Origin: an uncultured Bacteroidales bacterium
GTDB lineage: Bacteria > Bacteroidota > Bacteroidia > Bacteroidales > UBA3824
DNA length: 64,000 nt
Reading direction: 5' to 3'
Assembly: GCA_937877455.1 (NCBI GenBank)
Contig: CALFIU010000017.1
Coordinates: 1-64,000, forward strand
Made by a program: the position numbers and the translations under genes. Numbering within the stretch: position 1 is the first letter of the stretch; each line of letters opens with the position of its first letter. The notes under the pieces are model-generated. The model saw nothing but the letters and a program-made list of their open reading frames with translations, was not told the DNA's origin and did not search any database. Below, piece by piece: positions 17,311 through 26,617 of this stretch.

Positions 17311-17955
17311 TTGAATATCTCTGAATTTTTAAACGGTTTGATAATAGGTTTTATAGCCGCCTCTCCCATTGGAGCAGTGGCTGTAATGTGTATACAACGC
17401 ACTATAAGTAGAGGCTTTTGGTCGGGGCTTTTTATCGGCATGGGTTCAGCAATAGGCGACTTTTTTTACGCCATAATTGCTGGATTTGGAATATCAATAA
17501 TTTCTGATTTTCTTACCGAACACCGAACAATACTCGGAATTGCTGGCGGAATATTGATGATGGTTTTTGGCTACAAAATTTTTATCACCAATCCTATAAA
17601 ACAAATGCGAGAACAACAATCACCAAAATACAAAAATAAATTTTTTAACGACTTTGCAGCAAGTTTTGCCCTTACAATTTCAAACCCACTAACAATAATA
17701 ATGTTTGGTGGTTTGTTTGGAATTTCTGGTGCGGTATCAAAAGAAACAAGTTTTTACAACACAATACTCACTCTTTCTGGCGTAATAATAGGGGCTCTAA
17801 CGTGGTGGACGCTATTAGTGTCGGTAGTAAATATATATAGAAAAAAAATTAGGCTACGCAATATTTTTTGGATTAACAAAATCACTGGTGCTTGCGTTTT
17901 CATTTTTGGTATTTCTGTTATTATAATGGTAACGCTATTTAAAGACAAATTATAA
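17311..17955 (+). CDS. LysE/RhtB-family translocator
   Basis: A 214-residue inner-membrane protein with about six membrane segments and the LysE signature near the N-terminus (FIAASPIGAVAVMCIQRTIS, then GFWSGLFIGMGSAIGD). The family exports amino acids or related small molecules; the substrate is unknown. The start is a TTG at 17311 (MNISEFLNG), since no ATG or GTG fits before the conserved first segment. It is 6 bases from the esterase gene and probably co-transcribed. Confidence 0.85.
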   Translation: MNISEFLNGLIIGFIAASPIGAVAVMCIQRTISRGFWSGLFIGMGSAIGDFFYAIIAGFGISIISDFLTEHRTILGIAGGILMMVFGYKIFITNPIKQMREQQSPKYKNKFFNDFAASFALTISNPLTIIMFGGLFGISGAVSKETSFYNTILTLSGVIIGALTWWTLLVSVVNIYRKKIRLRNIFWINKITGACVFIFGISVIIMVTLFKDKL

Positions 17956-17961
17956 TACAAA

Positions 17962-18894
17962 ATGAAAAAAAACAGATTATTTTTAGTACTAACTCTTATA
18001 TTAACGCTATTTTTTCTAACAAACTACAATTTTAACATAAAAAAATTTAATCATACACCACATGCCACGCTAAGCGACATAACTTACAAAGCAGTTAGCA
18101 ACAAAAACATAAAACTTGATTTTTATAAACCAACTATCCAACAAAACCAAAAATCACCAGCAATAATTTATTTTCATGGTGGAAGTTGGATAAGTGGCAA
18201 CAAAAGCAAAATATTACAACGATACCGCAAAACAGCTCTTCAACATCTCCTTGACGCTGGATATACCGTTTTTTCTGCCGACTATAGACTCGTAAATTTT
18301 TCTGGCAACCACATAGACCAAGCTGTTGAAGATTGTAAAGATGCAGTAAACCACGTTATTAAAAACGCTTTTTTTTATAACATAGACACCGCCCAAATAG
18401 GTTTGTGGGGTTCGTCAGCAGGCGCACACTTAGCAATGCTTGCTGCAATGGCTCCCGATTCGTGTTTAGGGAAATGCCACTCAAATGCCAACATTATTGG
18501 AAAAATAAAATTTATAATCGACGACTTTGGACCTTCTAACATTTCCGAAATGTTCAAAACAGTTAATCCAACATTAAGAAAAAAGATTTCTGACGTTTTT
18601 TTCGACATACCAACAGCCGACCTAAAAACATTCGATTCCCTAACAACTGCCTTTTCTCCATCGGTCTATGCAAAAGAAAACAAAATTCCAACATTGATAT
18701 TTCATGGACTAAACGACAAAATTGTTCCAACTTCACAATCAGAAAATCTTTACCTACAACTAAACAAGACAAATTCGTGTATATACCTTTTCGACAACCT
18801 TGGACATGGCTTCAACGGTATGGATTCTTCAAAAGCAAACTTGTATTCACAAGCATGTCTTAATTTTCTCGATAATATTAACGTAAAAAACTAA
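17962..18894 (+). CDS. Exported or membrane-anchored alpha/beta-hydrolase (esterase type)
   Basis: An N-terminal hydrophobic segment (about residues 5-22) indicates export or anchoring. The catalytic domain is of the carboxylesterase/BD-FAE type: oxyanion-hole motif YFHGGSW, nucleophile Ser in GSSAG near residue 151, acidic residue in FHGLNDKIVP, and His in LGHGF near the C-terminus. It hydrolyses an ester, perhaps acetyl or feruloyl groups on sugars, but the substrate cannot be read. It follows the LysE-type gene by 6 bases and ends at a strong terminator. Confidence 0.85.
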   Translation: MKKNRLFLVLTLILTLFFLTNYNFNIKKFNHTPHATLSDITYKAVSNKNIKLDFYKPTIQQNQKSPAIIYFHGGSWISGNKSKILQRYRKTALQHLLDAGYTVFSADYRLVNFSGNHIDQAVEDCKDAVNHVIKNAFFYNIDTAQIGLWGSSAGAHLAMLAAMAPDSCLGKCHSNANIIGKIKFIIDDFGPSNISEMFKTVNPTLRKKISDVFFDIPTADLKTFDSLTTAFSPSVYAKENKIPTLIFHGLNDKIVPTSQSENLYLQLNKTNSCIYLFDNLGHGFNGMDSSKANLYSQACLNFLDNINVKN

Positions 18895-18912
18895 TAATTA
18901 ACAACATAACAT

Positions 18913-18962
18913 AAAAAACACAGAAATCATACGAAATAATTAATATGATTTCTGTGTTTTTT
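18913..18962. terminator. Bidirectional terminator between esterase and acyltransferase genes
   Basis: A long stem (about 18-19 bp: AAAAAACACAGAAATCAT pairs with ATGATTTCTGTGTTTTTT) around a 14-base loop, flanked by A-run and T-run, lies between convergent genes and can stop transcription on both strands. Confidence 0.85.
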
Positions 18963-19009
18963 AATTAAAATTTTTTCAAAAACATTTACATATATATCAA
19001 TCTGAAAAA

Positions 19010-20152
19010 TCAAATGTTTTCTGCATTATAAACTGGATTTGCATAAATCTGCATAAGCATAGTTTTTTGCAAATCTACATCGCCTTTAAATTGCTTACTT
19101 TGAGTTTCAATATAATCGATAACTTGCTGTTTTTCTTCCTTGGTGTAATGCTCTGCATACTTATTAGTATTACTAATAACATCAGCCGTAACATAATTTA
19201 TAGGATAAAACTTATAGCCAGAATAAATTTTTTTATCTATAAGCTTAGCCACCTCTTCGTAAAGAATATTTTTATTGTTCATCTTAGTTAGGTTATCAAA
19301 ATCTTCCAAAATTGGTTTTCCAAGATGAATCGTAACACGACCTTTATTACATTCCAAACCATGTCGCATACCTGCCATGTCGTCAAGTTTGCTTTTCTTG
19401 AAATTTTTGTCAATTTTTTTATTATACTGCTCTATAACCTTAAGAGTATCACACGAATCATACTCATAAGAAATGGTCATAGGTACAATATTGAGAGATT
19501 TAAGGTTTTCTATTACACCGCCTTGAGAAGACATATTAAACATCTTTAAGATGCTTACTTGCGTTTTATCATCGCCATTTTTTGTACGTCCTTCACGTTG
19601 TGCAATCCAAACCGAATTTTTGTTTTCTTTTATGGTATAATTGATGTATTTTGATAACAAAAGCGAACTTTCGTATAATTCTTTAACACTAATATTACGA
19701 TGTACTATAAAAGTACGGTTTAACTTTACTAAGTCGGTTATCCAAGGCAAAATCAATAGATTATTACCTATTGCAATTTCAGATGTTTCGTAACCTTTGA
19801 GTGCCAAATGTGTATTTAGCAATGCCGAATCAAGGATTATATCTCGATGGTTTGACAAAAACAGATACGGTTTGTCTTTTGATATGTTTTCCAACCCAGA
19901 AAAAGAAAAATGCGTTATGCTCATCTGTTCTATCTTTGAAACGAGCTTTACAATAAAATTGTGTTGGAACTCTTTCACAGTTTTTATACCACGAAGCATT
20001 TTTAGCGTTGCATCAATAGGTGCCCCAGGGAAAAAATACTCCAAGGTCTTTATAAAACCCGGTTCTTTAACCACCCTTTCAATAGCATCATGCACTTCGC
20101 TGTCGAAATACGGTCGTATGCTGTTAAACTCTGTAACGTTATTGTTCTCCAT
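19010..20152 (-). CDS. Acyltransferase of the PlsC/glycerophosphate acyltransferase superfamily
   Basis: A 380-residue protein with the acyltransferase blocks: SNHRDIILD (block 1, about residue 95), FIVHR, WIAQREGRTKNGDD (block 3-like), and NIVPMTISYEYD (block 4). Block 1 has five residues between His and the last Asp rather than the usual four, unless the Asp directly after HR serves; this variant belongs to a divergent subgroup. It probably transfers an acyl chain to a glycerophosphate or lysophospholipid. It lies downstream of gpsA, which makes sn-glycerol-3-phosphate, fitting phospholipid synthesis. Its own -7-like TACATTTG lies at 20202-20195. Confidence 0.8.
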   Translation of the reverse strand: MENNNVTEFNSIRPYFDSEVHDAIERVVKEPGFIKTLEYFFPGAPIDATLKMLRGIKTVKEFQHNFIVKLVSKIEQMSITHFSFSGLENISKDKPYLFLSNHRDIILDSALLNTHLALKGYETSEIAIGNNLLILPWITDLVKLNRTFIVHRNISVKELYESSLLLSKYINYTIKENKNSVWIAQREGRTKNGDDKTQVSILKMFNMSSQGGVIENLKSLNIVPMTISYEYDSCDTLKVIEQYNKKIDKNFKKSKLDDMAGMRHGLECNKGRVTIHLGKPILEDFDNLTKMNNKNILYEEVAKLIDKKIYSGYKFYPINYVTADVISNTNKYAEHYTKEEKQQVIDYIETQSKQFKGDVDLQKTMLMQIYANPVYNAENI

Positions 20153-20218
20153 CTTTGTTACAAAAAATTATTAATAATCAACTTTTTGAAAGTACAAATG
20201 TAAAAACAAAAAAACAAA

Positions 20219-21223
20219 TTATCTAATTTTATCAATTAAAAGTTTTATTTCAAAGCCAACAGGCTTTCCAAGATGTATTATGTTATATACAGCTGTACAA
20301 ATTGGAAGTTCGATGTTGTATTTTTTGTTAACTTCGTAAATACACTTACTTCCCGAAACTCCTTCGGCAACCATTTTCATTTCCAATAGAGCAGATTGTA
20401 GTGAATAACCTTGACCAAGCATCACTCCAAGTGTTCTATTTCTACTAAACTTGGAATAAGCCGTTACAAGCAAGTCGCCAAGATAAGCCGATGTTTTGAT
20501 GTCGCGATTAATTGGATGTACGGTATCAACAAAACGTTTCATTTCGCGTATAGCATTGGAAATCAATACCGCCTGAAAATTATCGCCATAGCCAAGTCCT
20601 TGACAAATACCAGCTGCTATGGCAAAGATATTTTTAAGAACAGCGGCATATTCTGTACCATATATATCGTCTGAAATTGAAGTTTTAAGGTATCTACATT
20701 CCAAATCATTTGCTATATTTTCGGCAGTAGATAGATTTGGCGAGGCTACTGTTAGATAAGACAATCTTTGTAGTGCCACTTCTTCTGCATGACAAGGTCC
20801 TGCAAGAACACAAAAATTCTGCATATCAACCTCGAAATTATCTTTAAAATAATCAGCAATGAGTGTGTTTTTGCCTGGTATCATGCCTTTTATTGCCGAA
20901 ACAACAATTTTATCTTTCAATGTTCCATGATATTGTTCCATTGTACCCTCGATAAAGGCCGACGGAATAGCAAAAATTAGAATATCAGAATTTTCTATTA
21001 TCTGAGTCAAATCGCTGTAAAACTCTATTTTTGAGGTATCTAATATCAAAGATGTTAGATACTTTGGATTTTGCCCATTTTTTTGGGCGTATGCAATGTG
21101 TTCTTTTTTTCGTAAATACCAATTGACCTTGTTGCCGTCCTTGACAGTGTTTGTCAGCAGACTAATTATGGCAGTAGCCCAACTGCCGCCGCCAACAACG
21201 GCCACTCTATGTTGTCCACACAT
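20219..21223 (-). CDS. gpsA: Glycerol-3-phosphate dehydrogenase [NAD(P)+]
   Basis: Reduces dihydroxyacetone phosphate to sn-glycerol-3-phosphate for membrane lipids. The N-terminal Rossmann motif VAVVGGGSWATAI, FAIPSAFIEGT, SAIKGMIP, VLAGPCHAEEVA, the catalytic Lys region EYAAVLKNIFAIAAGI, and SRNRTLGVMLGQG are all characteristic. Length 334 aa is normal. It is 67 bases upstream of the acyltransferase gene. A TAAATTTG -7-like element lies at 21258-21251. Confidence 0.95.
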   Translation of the reverse strand: MCGQHRVAVVGGGSWATAIISLLTNTVKDGNKVNWYLRKKEHIAYAQKNGQNPKYLTSLILDTSKIEFYSDLTQIIENSDILIFAIPSAFIEGTMEQYHGTLKDKIVVSAIKGMIPGKNTLIADYFKDNFEVDMQNFCVLAGPCHAEEVALQRLSYLTVASPNLSTAENIANDLECRYLKTSISDDIYGTEYAAVLKNIFAIAAGICQGLGYGDNFQAVLISNAIREMKRFVDTVHPINRDIKTSAYLGDLLVTAYSKFSRNRTLGVMLGQGYSLQSALLEMKMVAEGVSGSKCIYEVNKKYNIELPICTAVYNIIHLGKPVGFEIKLLIDKIR

Positions 21224-21370
21224 ATTTTTGTCGTTTTAATTTTTATTCTGCAAATTTATATAATATGCGGCATATTTACACAATTTATTAACTTTTATTT
21301 AATATACACAAACATGCTTGTTAAGATTTTTTAACAAATTAACGTTTTTTTTTAGTTTTTTCTATTTTTT

Positions 21371-21406
21371 TGGCATAAAAATACAGCCCTAAAGATTTTT
21401 CGGGCT
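21371..21406 (-). terminator. Terminator of rho
   Basis: On the reverse strand AGCCC, a 12-base interval with a further AAA/TTT pairing, GGGCT, then GTATTTTT. It lies about 40 bases past the rho stop. Confidence 0.65.
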
Positions 21407-21448
21407 ACTATATCAACATTCTCAAATAACAATTATTTGGAGTAAAAT

Positions 21449-23203
21449 TTAATTGTCGTTCATAGAAATTAAAAATTCTTCGTTGCTTGATGTATGTTTC
21501 ATCTTAGAAGAAAGAAATTCCATCGCTTCCACCGAATTCATATCCGAAAGATAATTGCGCAAAATCCAAATCTTATTAAGTACACTTTGCTCAATAAGTA
21601 AATCATCACGACGGGTACTCGAAGCAATAATGTCAACAGCAGGGAAAATACGCTTGTTACTAAGCTTGCGATCAAGTTGAAGTTCCATATTACCAGTACC
21701 TTTGAACTCTTCAAAAATTACTTCGTCCATCTTAGAACCTGTATCAATAAGAGCTGTTGCAATTATCGTAAGCGAACCACCATTTTCTATATTACGAGCG
21801 GCACCAAAAAATCTCTTTGGCTTATGTAACGCATTTGCATCCACACCACCAGAAAGTACTTTACCTGATGCAGGTGCTACAGTGTTGTAGGCTCGTGCAA
21901 GACGAGTTATAGAGTCAAGCAAAATTACAACATCATGCCCACACTCAACCATACGTTTGGCTTTTTCGAGTACAATATTTGCAACCTTTACATGTTTTTC
22001 GGCTGGTTCATCAAAAGTTGAAGAAATAACTTCAGCTTTTACACTACGTGCCATATCGGTTACTTCCTCAGGACGCTCATCAATAAGCAATATTATCAAA
22101 AATACTTCTGGATGATTATCTGCTATTGAATTGGCTATATCTTTGAGTAACACTGTTTTACCTGTCTTAGGCTGTGCCACAATAAGACCACGTTGTCCTT
22201 TGCCAATAGGCGCAAACATATCCACAATGCGACACGAAAGACTACTTCCATGACCTTTGCCTGTGAGATTAAATTTTTCGTCAGGAAAAAGTGGGGTTAG
22301 ATAATCAAAAGGTACACGATCTCTAATATATTCTGGACTACGTCCATTTATCTCCAATACTTTTATTAACGGAAAATATTTTTCGGTTTCTTTTGGAGGT
22401 CTAATTGATCCTTTAATTGTGTCGCCAGTTTTTAAACCAAAAAGTTTTATTTGCGACTGCGAAACGTATATATCGTCGGGTGAATTAAAATAGTTAAAGT
22501 CGGGACTGCGCAAAAATCCATATCCATCAGGCATTATTTCCAACACACCAGAGTTGGTAATTACACCATCAAGCTCCATCATAGCCTCGCGCGTACGATC
22601 TTCGTTGCTTTGATCATAATCTTGTGAATAATTTCCGTTTACATTGTCGATGCTTCGCTCTTGTTGCGGCAAAACTTGTGTTTGCGCTTGGGATTGTTCT
22701 TGTGCTTGAGATTGCTGTACTTCCTGAATATTGTCGTTTTTTTCTGAACTAACAAAATAAGAATCCTCGTCTGGAGTTATTTTTACAGGTTGTTTTGATG
22801 TAGCTGATACTGGCTCTGAAATCTTGCGTTTTAAAATAAGACGATGACGTTTAGGCTTTTCTGCAGACTGTTTTGCTTGCTGCTGCGACTGATTGGCAGA
22901 CTTAGCTTCTTGTGCTGCTTGCACATTTTTTTCTGACGTTTTTGTTTTTTGCTGTGTTGGGGATTCCTGCTGATTTTTGGAATCTGTTTGTTTTTTGGAA
23001 TCCTGTTGTTTTTTTGCTTCTTGCTTGGTATCCTTGGATTGTTTTTCTGCGGGCTGCGTAGAATTATTTATAGCCTGTTGATCCAATATCTTGTAAATTA
23101 GGTCTTGCTTGTTATAAGTTTTTAACCGTGTTATTTTTAGTTCTCTTGCAATATCATACAACTCGGTTAAAATTTTTTTTCGTAATTCGAGAATGTCGTA
23201 CAT
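21449..23203 (-). CDS. rho: Transcription termination factor Rho with long Gln/Lys-rich insertion
   Basis: An RNA-dependent ATPase/translocase that ends transcription. The N-terminal Rho_N helix domain (residues about 1-45) is followed by a low-complexity insertion rich in Gln, Lys and Ser to about residue 205. Next are the RNA-binding cold-shock-like domain ([20 protein letters not shown]) and the RecA-like ATPase with P-loop AQPKTGKT, Walker [17 protein letters not shown], and the Q/R-loop region ([20 protein letters not shown] is cut here at 20). Such insertions are common in Bacteroidota Rho and may affect RNA binding or phase behaviour. A roughly 210-base leader with hairpins precedes it. 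Confidence 0.95.
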   Translation of the reverse strand: MYDILELRKKILTELYDIARELKITRLKTYNKQDLIYKILDQQAINNSTQPAEKQSKDTKQEAKKQQDSKKQTDSKNQQESPTQQKTKTSEKNVQAAQEAKSANQSQQQAKQSAEKPKRHRLILKRKISEPVSATSKQPVKITPDEDSYFVSSEKNDNIQEVQQSQAQEQSQAQTQVLPQQERSIDNVNGNYSQDYDQSNEDRTREAMMELDGVITNSGVLEIMPDGYGFLRSPDFNYFNSPDDIYVSQSQIKLFGLKTGDTIKGSIRPPKETEKYFPLIKVLEINGRSPEYIRDRVPFDYLTPLFPDEKFNLTGKGHGSSLSCRIVDMFAPIGKGQRGLIVAQPKTGKTVLLKDIANSIADNHPEVFLIILLIDERPEEVTDMARSVKAEVISSTFDEPAEKHVKVANIVLEKAKRMVECGHDVVILLDSITRLARAYNTVAPASGKVLSGGVDANALHKPKRFFGAARNIENGGSLTIIATALIDTGSKMDEVIFEEFKGTGNMELQLDRKLSNKRIFPAVDIIASSTRRDDLLIEQSVLNKIWILRNYLSDMNSVEAMEFLSSKMKHTSSNEEFLISMNDN

Positions 23204-23541
23204 TTTATTATTTTACTTCTTATTTATTTTTGATAAAAATGATTTTCTTTAGTGGTTTTATCTATAAATCAAATATTTGTAATGTTTTGCAACATGATGC
23301 AAAACACAATAAAACATTATTTTATAAAAAAATTTATCAAACAAATTATGTTTTATGATCTTAAGAAGAAAGAATTTTTCTTCAAAAATTGCGACGGTTT
23401 CATATCCGCTAAAATTTCTGCGGCAAAGATAACTTTTTTTTTATAAAAAAAAGTTTTTTTTCAAATTTTATTGAAATATTTTAAAAAAAAGAACAAAATT
23501 TTCCTATATAGCAACGGATTATCACAAAATTTACAATTAAA
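23204..23541 (-). other. Leader region of rho with hairpins, plus gap to the next gene
   Basis: With the -7 element at 23424-23431 the rho mRNA would have a leader of about 210 bases. It contains a 9-bp inverted repeat TGTTTTGCA/TGCAAAACA (23283-23306, 6-base loop) and another 9-bp pair ATAAAACAT/ATGTTTTAT (23309-23317 and 23348-23356). Rho commonly regulates its own leader in other bacteria, so these may be regulatory. The remainder to 23541 is A/T homopolymer-rich with nothing else visible. Confidence 0.5.
23424..23431 (-). promoter_or_regulatory. -7 element of rho
   Basis: The reverse strand reads TATCTTTG, exact consensus. The -33 region is a T/A run rather than TTTG. Confidence 0.45.
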
Positions 23542-23904
23542 TTACCTAATCATAAATTTTTTAACAATAACCTTGTCGTCATCAAAAGTAATTTTTGCCA
23601 AGTAAGTTCCAGCATCTTGTATTTTTAGATTTAATATCCAATCCGAAAAAATAAGCCTATCATTATGTTCACATTGTATTTCTTTGCCTATAACATTCAT
23701 AATTTCAACACTTTTTATCAATGTTGATGACTTAATTTTTACTAATTCTCCAATTCTTACTGGGTTTGGCCAAATTATAGCATCATGATGTCCATTTTGG
23801 TTTATAACCCCACTATCAGACTTACCAACTGTTTGTGCCTTTGCATCAACAGCAGCCAATAATGAAATTACACTAAAAAAAATTATTTTAAACAAACTAT
23901 TCAT
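23542..23904 (-). CDS. Small secreted protein consisting only of a type IX sorting-domain-like module
   Basis: A 120-residue protein: signal peptide (1-24, ending AKAQ), a 15-residue linker, then a domain that reads like a type A type IX secretion C-terminal sorting domain: IIWPNPVRIGELVKI at about 43-57, VEIMNVIGKEI, GTYLAKITFDDDK and a final basic VVKKF-like VIVKKFMIR. Normally this domain is the tail of a large cargo protein; here there is no cargo. It could be a remnant of a larger gene, or a small protein using the domain by itself. Neighbours (rho upstream, kdsB on the same strand) give no clue. Confidence 0.75.
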   Translation of the reverse strand: MNSLFKIIFFSVISLLAAVDAKAQTVGKSDSGVINQNGHHDAIIWPNPVRIGELVKIKSSTLIKSVEIMNVIGKEIQCEHNDRLIFSDWILNLKIQDAGTYLAKITFDDDKVIVKKFMIR

Positions 23905-24044
23905 TTTTTTGATTCCTTGTATTTCTATTTTACGTTTTTTATAAAAAAAAGTTTGTTTTTTTTAAAAAAAAAGCAAATTTTATTCCGTTGTCACAAATTT
24001 TATATCTCAATTTTTTCTGTCAACTAAATAAATGATTTTCAAAC

Positions 24045-24797
24045 TTAGTCAAGGTTCATTGTTTTTAAAATTTTTTCTAAATCATCTGGTGTATCAACGC
24101 CCATACCTGCAAAATCTGTTTTACACACCTTTATTTTATATCCATTTTCCAACCAACGATTTTGCTCTAATTTTTCGCACAATTCCAAATTTCCTTGTGG
24201 AAGTTTTGTTATCTTTTTCAAGATGTCGCAACGATAGGCATAAACCCCAATATGATGATAAAACTCGTTATGTTCCAACCACTTATTTTTTTCAACACCG
24301 CGCATAAAAGGTATAGGAGAACGGCTAAAATATATAGCTCCACCAGCATTATCAAGCACCACTTTTACAACATTTTCGTTAAAAAGCGTTTCTGTATCTT
24401 TAATTGGTTTTACAAGCGTAGCAATTTCAGTTGAAGGATTGTCGAAAAGTGCTGCAACAGTTTTTAGTTGCTCTGGCTTAATAAATGGCTCATCTCCTTG
24501 AATGTTAACGGCTGCATGAAATTTTATACCCACTTGTTGCGAAAATTTTTCGAGAGCCTCTGCACAACGGTCTGTTCCACTCTGATGGTTGGCACTCGTC
24601 AAAACCGCACTTCCTCCAAACGAAACCACTTCGTCAAAAATACGACTATCATCGGTGGCAACAACCACATTTTCAAATGCCTTTGCTGCTTGTTCATATA
24701 CACGATGAATCATGGTTTTACTGCCAATTTTTACAAGTGGTTTGCCCGGAAAACGCGACGATCCGTAACGCGATGGTATTATGCCTAAAATTTTCAT
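24045..24797 (-). CDS. kdsB: 3-deoxy-manno-octulosonate cytidylyltransferase
   Basis: Activates Kdo as CMP-Kdo for lipid A/LPS core assembly. The N-terminal IIPSRYGSSRFPGKPL nucleotide-binding motif, VVATDDSRI, SGTDRCAEA, NIQGDEPFI and GVYAYR are diagnostic. I start at the ATG at 24797 (MKILGIIPSRYG); a longer frame to 24854 would cross a TATTTTTG promoter element at 24825-24818 and adds residues absent from the family. The resulting 250 aa is the normal length. A kdsC-type phosphatase, the preceding step of this pathway, lies at 57097-57615. Confidence 0.95.
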   Translation of the reverse strand: MKILGIIPSRYGSSRFPGKPLVKIGSKTMIHRVYEQAAKAFENVVVATDDSRIFDEVVSFGGSAVLTSANHQSGTDRCAEALEKFSQQVGIKFHAAVNIQGDEPFIKPEQLKTVAALFDNPSTEIATLVKPIKDTETLFNENVVKVVLDNAGGAIYFSRSPIPFMRGVEKNKWLEHNEFYHHIGVYAYRCDILKKITKLPQGNLELCEKLEQNRWLENGYKIKVCKTDFAGMGVDTPDDLEKILKTMNLD

Positions 24798-24878
24798 TTT
24801 ATTTCTATCATTTGACGCAAAAATAACATTTTTTTTGCTTAGTAAAGTTAACAAAACGTTAAAATAGTAAAAAAAAAT

Positions 24879-25907
24879 TTACTTCCAGTTTACCCTTACC
24901 CAACCATTTTTCAAAAAACTCAATCCTCCTAAATGACTGTCGGATAACGGAATATAATATTTTTTTAACAAACTAAAATTGTTTGCATCAATGGCATACC
25001 ACGTAATTTTTTCTTCGTCAGTTACTCGTACCGTCCACGTAAACATATTACCCATAACAAAAAAATCTCCTTTTCCAAGATCTACTGGTGGCAATTCTGT
25101 TTTAACAATTTTGTTGTATGGTTGAGTTATTACATAAAATTGACCTGCCGCATCAAAAAAAACACCAAGAGAATGTCTACCAATAAACTCTGTTACAAAG
25201 CAATGTGTTGGCACAACACCATTTGGCAACTCTATCTTACGCACAACAGGCCTACCCTGCTCCATTTTTACGTTAAACAAACAACCCTCGCTGTCGGTAA
25301 ATAAATAGCCATTGTCGTATTTTTTTTTCTCTGATACATTGCCAGCCACGTCAACTACTGGAAACTCAAATCCTACTTTTTTAAGTTCATTGGTAAAATC
25401 TGCGCTTTTTTCTGCATTGAGTGTGTTATCTGCTTTATTAATAAACTCCATTTTGGTATCATCAAGCCTAAACACATCAGGTGGCATTTCTAAATCTACA
25501 TTTCCCGATTTAGATTCAAACATTTGAAACAAAGGAATATACGGACCAAACACAGTTTCTGGTTTTATTCTCAATGTTAGGTTTTCGTCGGTAAGCAACT
25601 TTAAATCAACTGGCTGTCCAAAAAGAGTGTCTGGTAAACTTTTATCGGCAGCAAGTTGACGTGCAAAATATTCTGGCAACAACAAATCATATTGGTGTTT
25701 ACTATAAGTATTTCCATTCAAATCTACATAAACGGTTTTTCCACTCTCGTTTTTTCTTATAGCAAAATCTTTAATAGCTGAACTATAAAGAATAAATGGT
25801 CTTTCTTCGGGAGTGGCCGTCAAAAAGTTGAACAGCCACGGCAATTGCCATAAACAAACAACTGCTACCAATATATAAAGGTATATTTTTGAAATTTTTG
25901 TCATCAT
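24879..25907 (-). CDS. DUF4857-type membrane-anchored protein of an ABC transporter operon
   Basis: A 342-residue protein with one N-terminal membrane segment (about residues 8-27) and a large extracytoplasmic part (for example RPFILYSSAIKDFA, DLNGNTYSKHQYDLLLPEYF). It matches what I know of the DUF4857 family, which in Bacteroidales follows an ABC permease and ATPase gene as here. It sits 17 bases after the permease gene. A role as the extracytoplasmic partner or regulator of this transporter is inferred from the fixed gene order; its molecular function is unknown. Confidence 0.7.
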   Translation of the reverse strand: MMTKISKIYLYILVAVVCLWQLPWLFNFLTATPEERPFILYSSAIKDFAIRKNESGKTVYVDLNGNTYSKHQYDLLLPEYFARQLAADKSLPDTLFGQPVDLKLLTDENLTLRIKPETVFGPYIPLFQMFESKSGNVDLEMPPDVFRLDDTKMEFINKADNTLNAEKSADFTNELKKVGFEFPVVDVAGNVSEKKKYDNGYLFTDSEGCLFNVKMEQGRPVVRKIELPNGVVPTHCFVTEFIGRHSLGVFFDAAGQFYVITQPYNKIVKTELPPVDLGKGDFFVMGNMFTWTVRVTDEEKITWYAIDANNFSLLKKYYIPLSDSHLGGLSFLKNGWVRVNWK

Positions 25908-25924
25908 TTGCTGAATTTTTTATG

Positions 25925-26596
25925 TTAATCTTGGCGACCTTCTTTAAAATCGTTAAGAGAAAGAACCGACAACAAACAAAGTGCCGGCGTTGTTATTACA
26001 ATCCACCACAACGATGGAACATACGCAATTGGTGTATCGGTTATAAAATAAATTTTAATAATAAAAGCCGACAACACCATCTGCCAAATCCGTTTTTTCC
26101 ATACTGGCTGTAAAACTACCCACGAGGCAAGAAGGTAACCTGCAATGCCCGCCATAAACCATGGCAATGTTGCTTGTAATATTGCAATACGAATCTCATA
26201 AGGCAAAATATTTATTATAGATAATTGCAATACCAAAATTGCTAACAATGATGGCACAACCAAAGCTACAACGCCAAAAAGTAGCATAGCACCAATTAGT
26301 TTTATATGTCCATAAGGCAAATGTAATGTCAATTTTAAACATTTACGATACATTTCGGGTGCAAATTGCGATACTGCCCCACCTATTCCTGCAATGAGAG
26401 GAACATATTTTATTATTGTTACAAGAGAATCATTTTTTGCTAAAATATATTCCCAAAGATTTTGCATACCAGCAAGCTCTGCCAAACGGTTGAGATAAAG
26501 ACCAGCATAGGCAGAAAAACACACTATAACCAAACTTGCCGCAAGATAATACCACCGCGACTTTATAAATTCTTTATAAAAAATTGCTTTCAACAT
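25925..26596 (-). CDS. ABC-2-like permease
   Basis: A 224-residue membrane protein with about five to six hydrophobic segments. The N-terminal MLKAIFYKEFIKSRWYYLAA, a KEF/KxR pattern before the first membrane helix, is typical of ABC-2 type permeases. The start chosen is the ATG at 26596; three further in-frame codons upstream are possible. It is 21 bases downstream of the ATPase gene and 17 bases upstream of the DUF4857 gene, so the three form one operon. The substrate is unknown. Confidence 0.75.
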   Translation of the reverse strand: MLKAIFYKEFIKSRWYYLAASLVIVCFSAYAGLYLNRLAELAGMQNLWEYILAKNDSLVTIIKYVPLIAGIGGAVSQFAPEMYRKCLKLTLHLPYGHIKLIGAMLLFGVVALVVPSLLAILVLQLSIINILPYEIRIAILQATLPWFMAGIAGYLLASWVVLQPVWKKRIWQMVLSAFIIKIYFITDTPIAYVPSLWWIVITTPALCLLSVLSLNDFKEGRQD

Positions 26597-26617
26597 AATC
26601 TCCAATGTTTTGGATTT

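Noticed and set aside
23542..23904. Truncated adhesin or peptidase gene
   Set aside because: The frame has its own signal peptide joined directly to the sorting-like domain and no remains of a cargo domain are visible, so I keep it as a small gene, while noting the relic option.
24798..24854. Longer N-terminus for KdsB
   Set aside because: The extra residues run through a TATTTTTG promoter element and are not part of the family.
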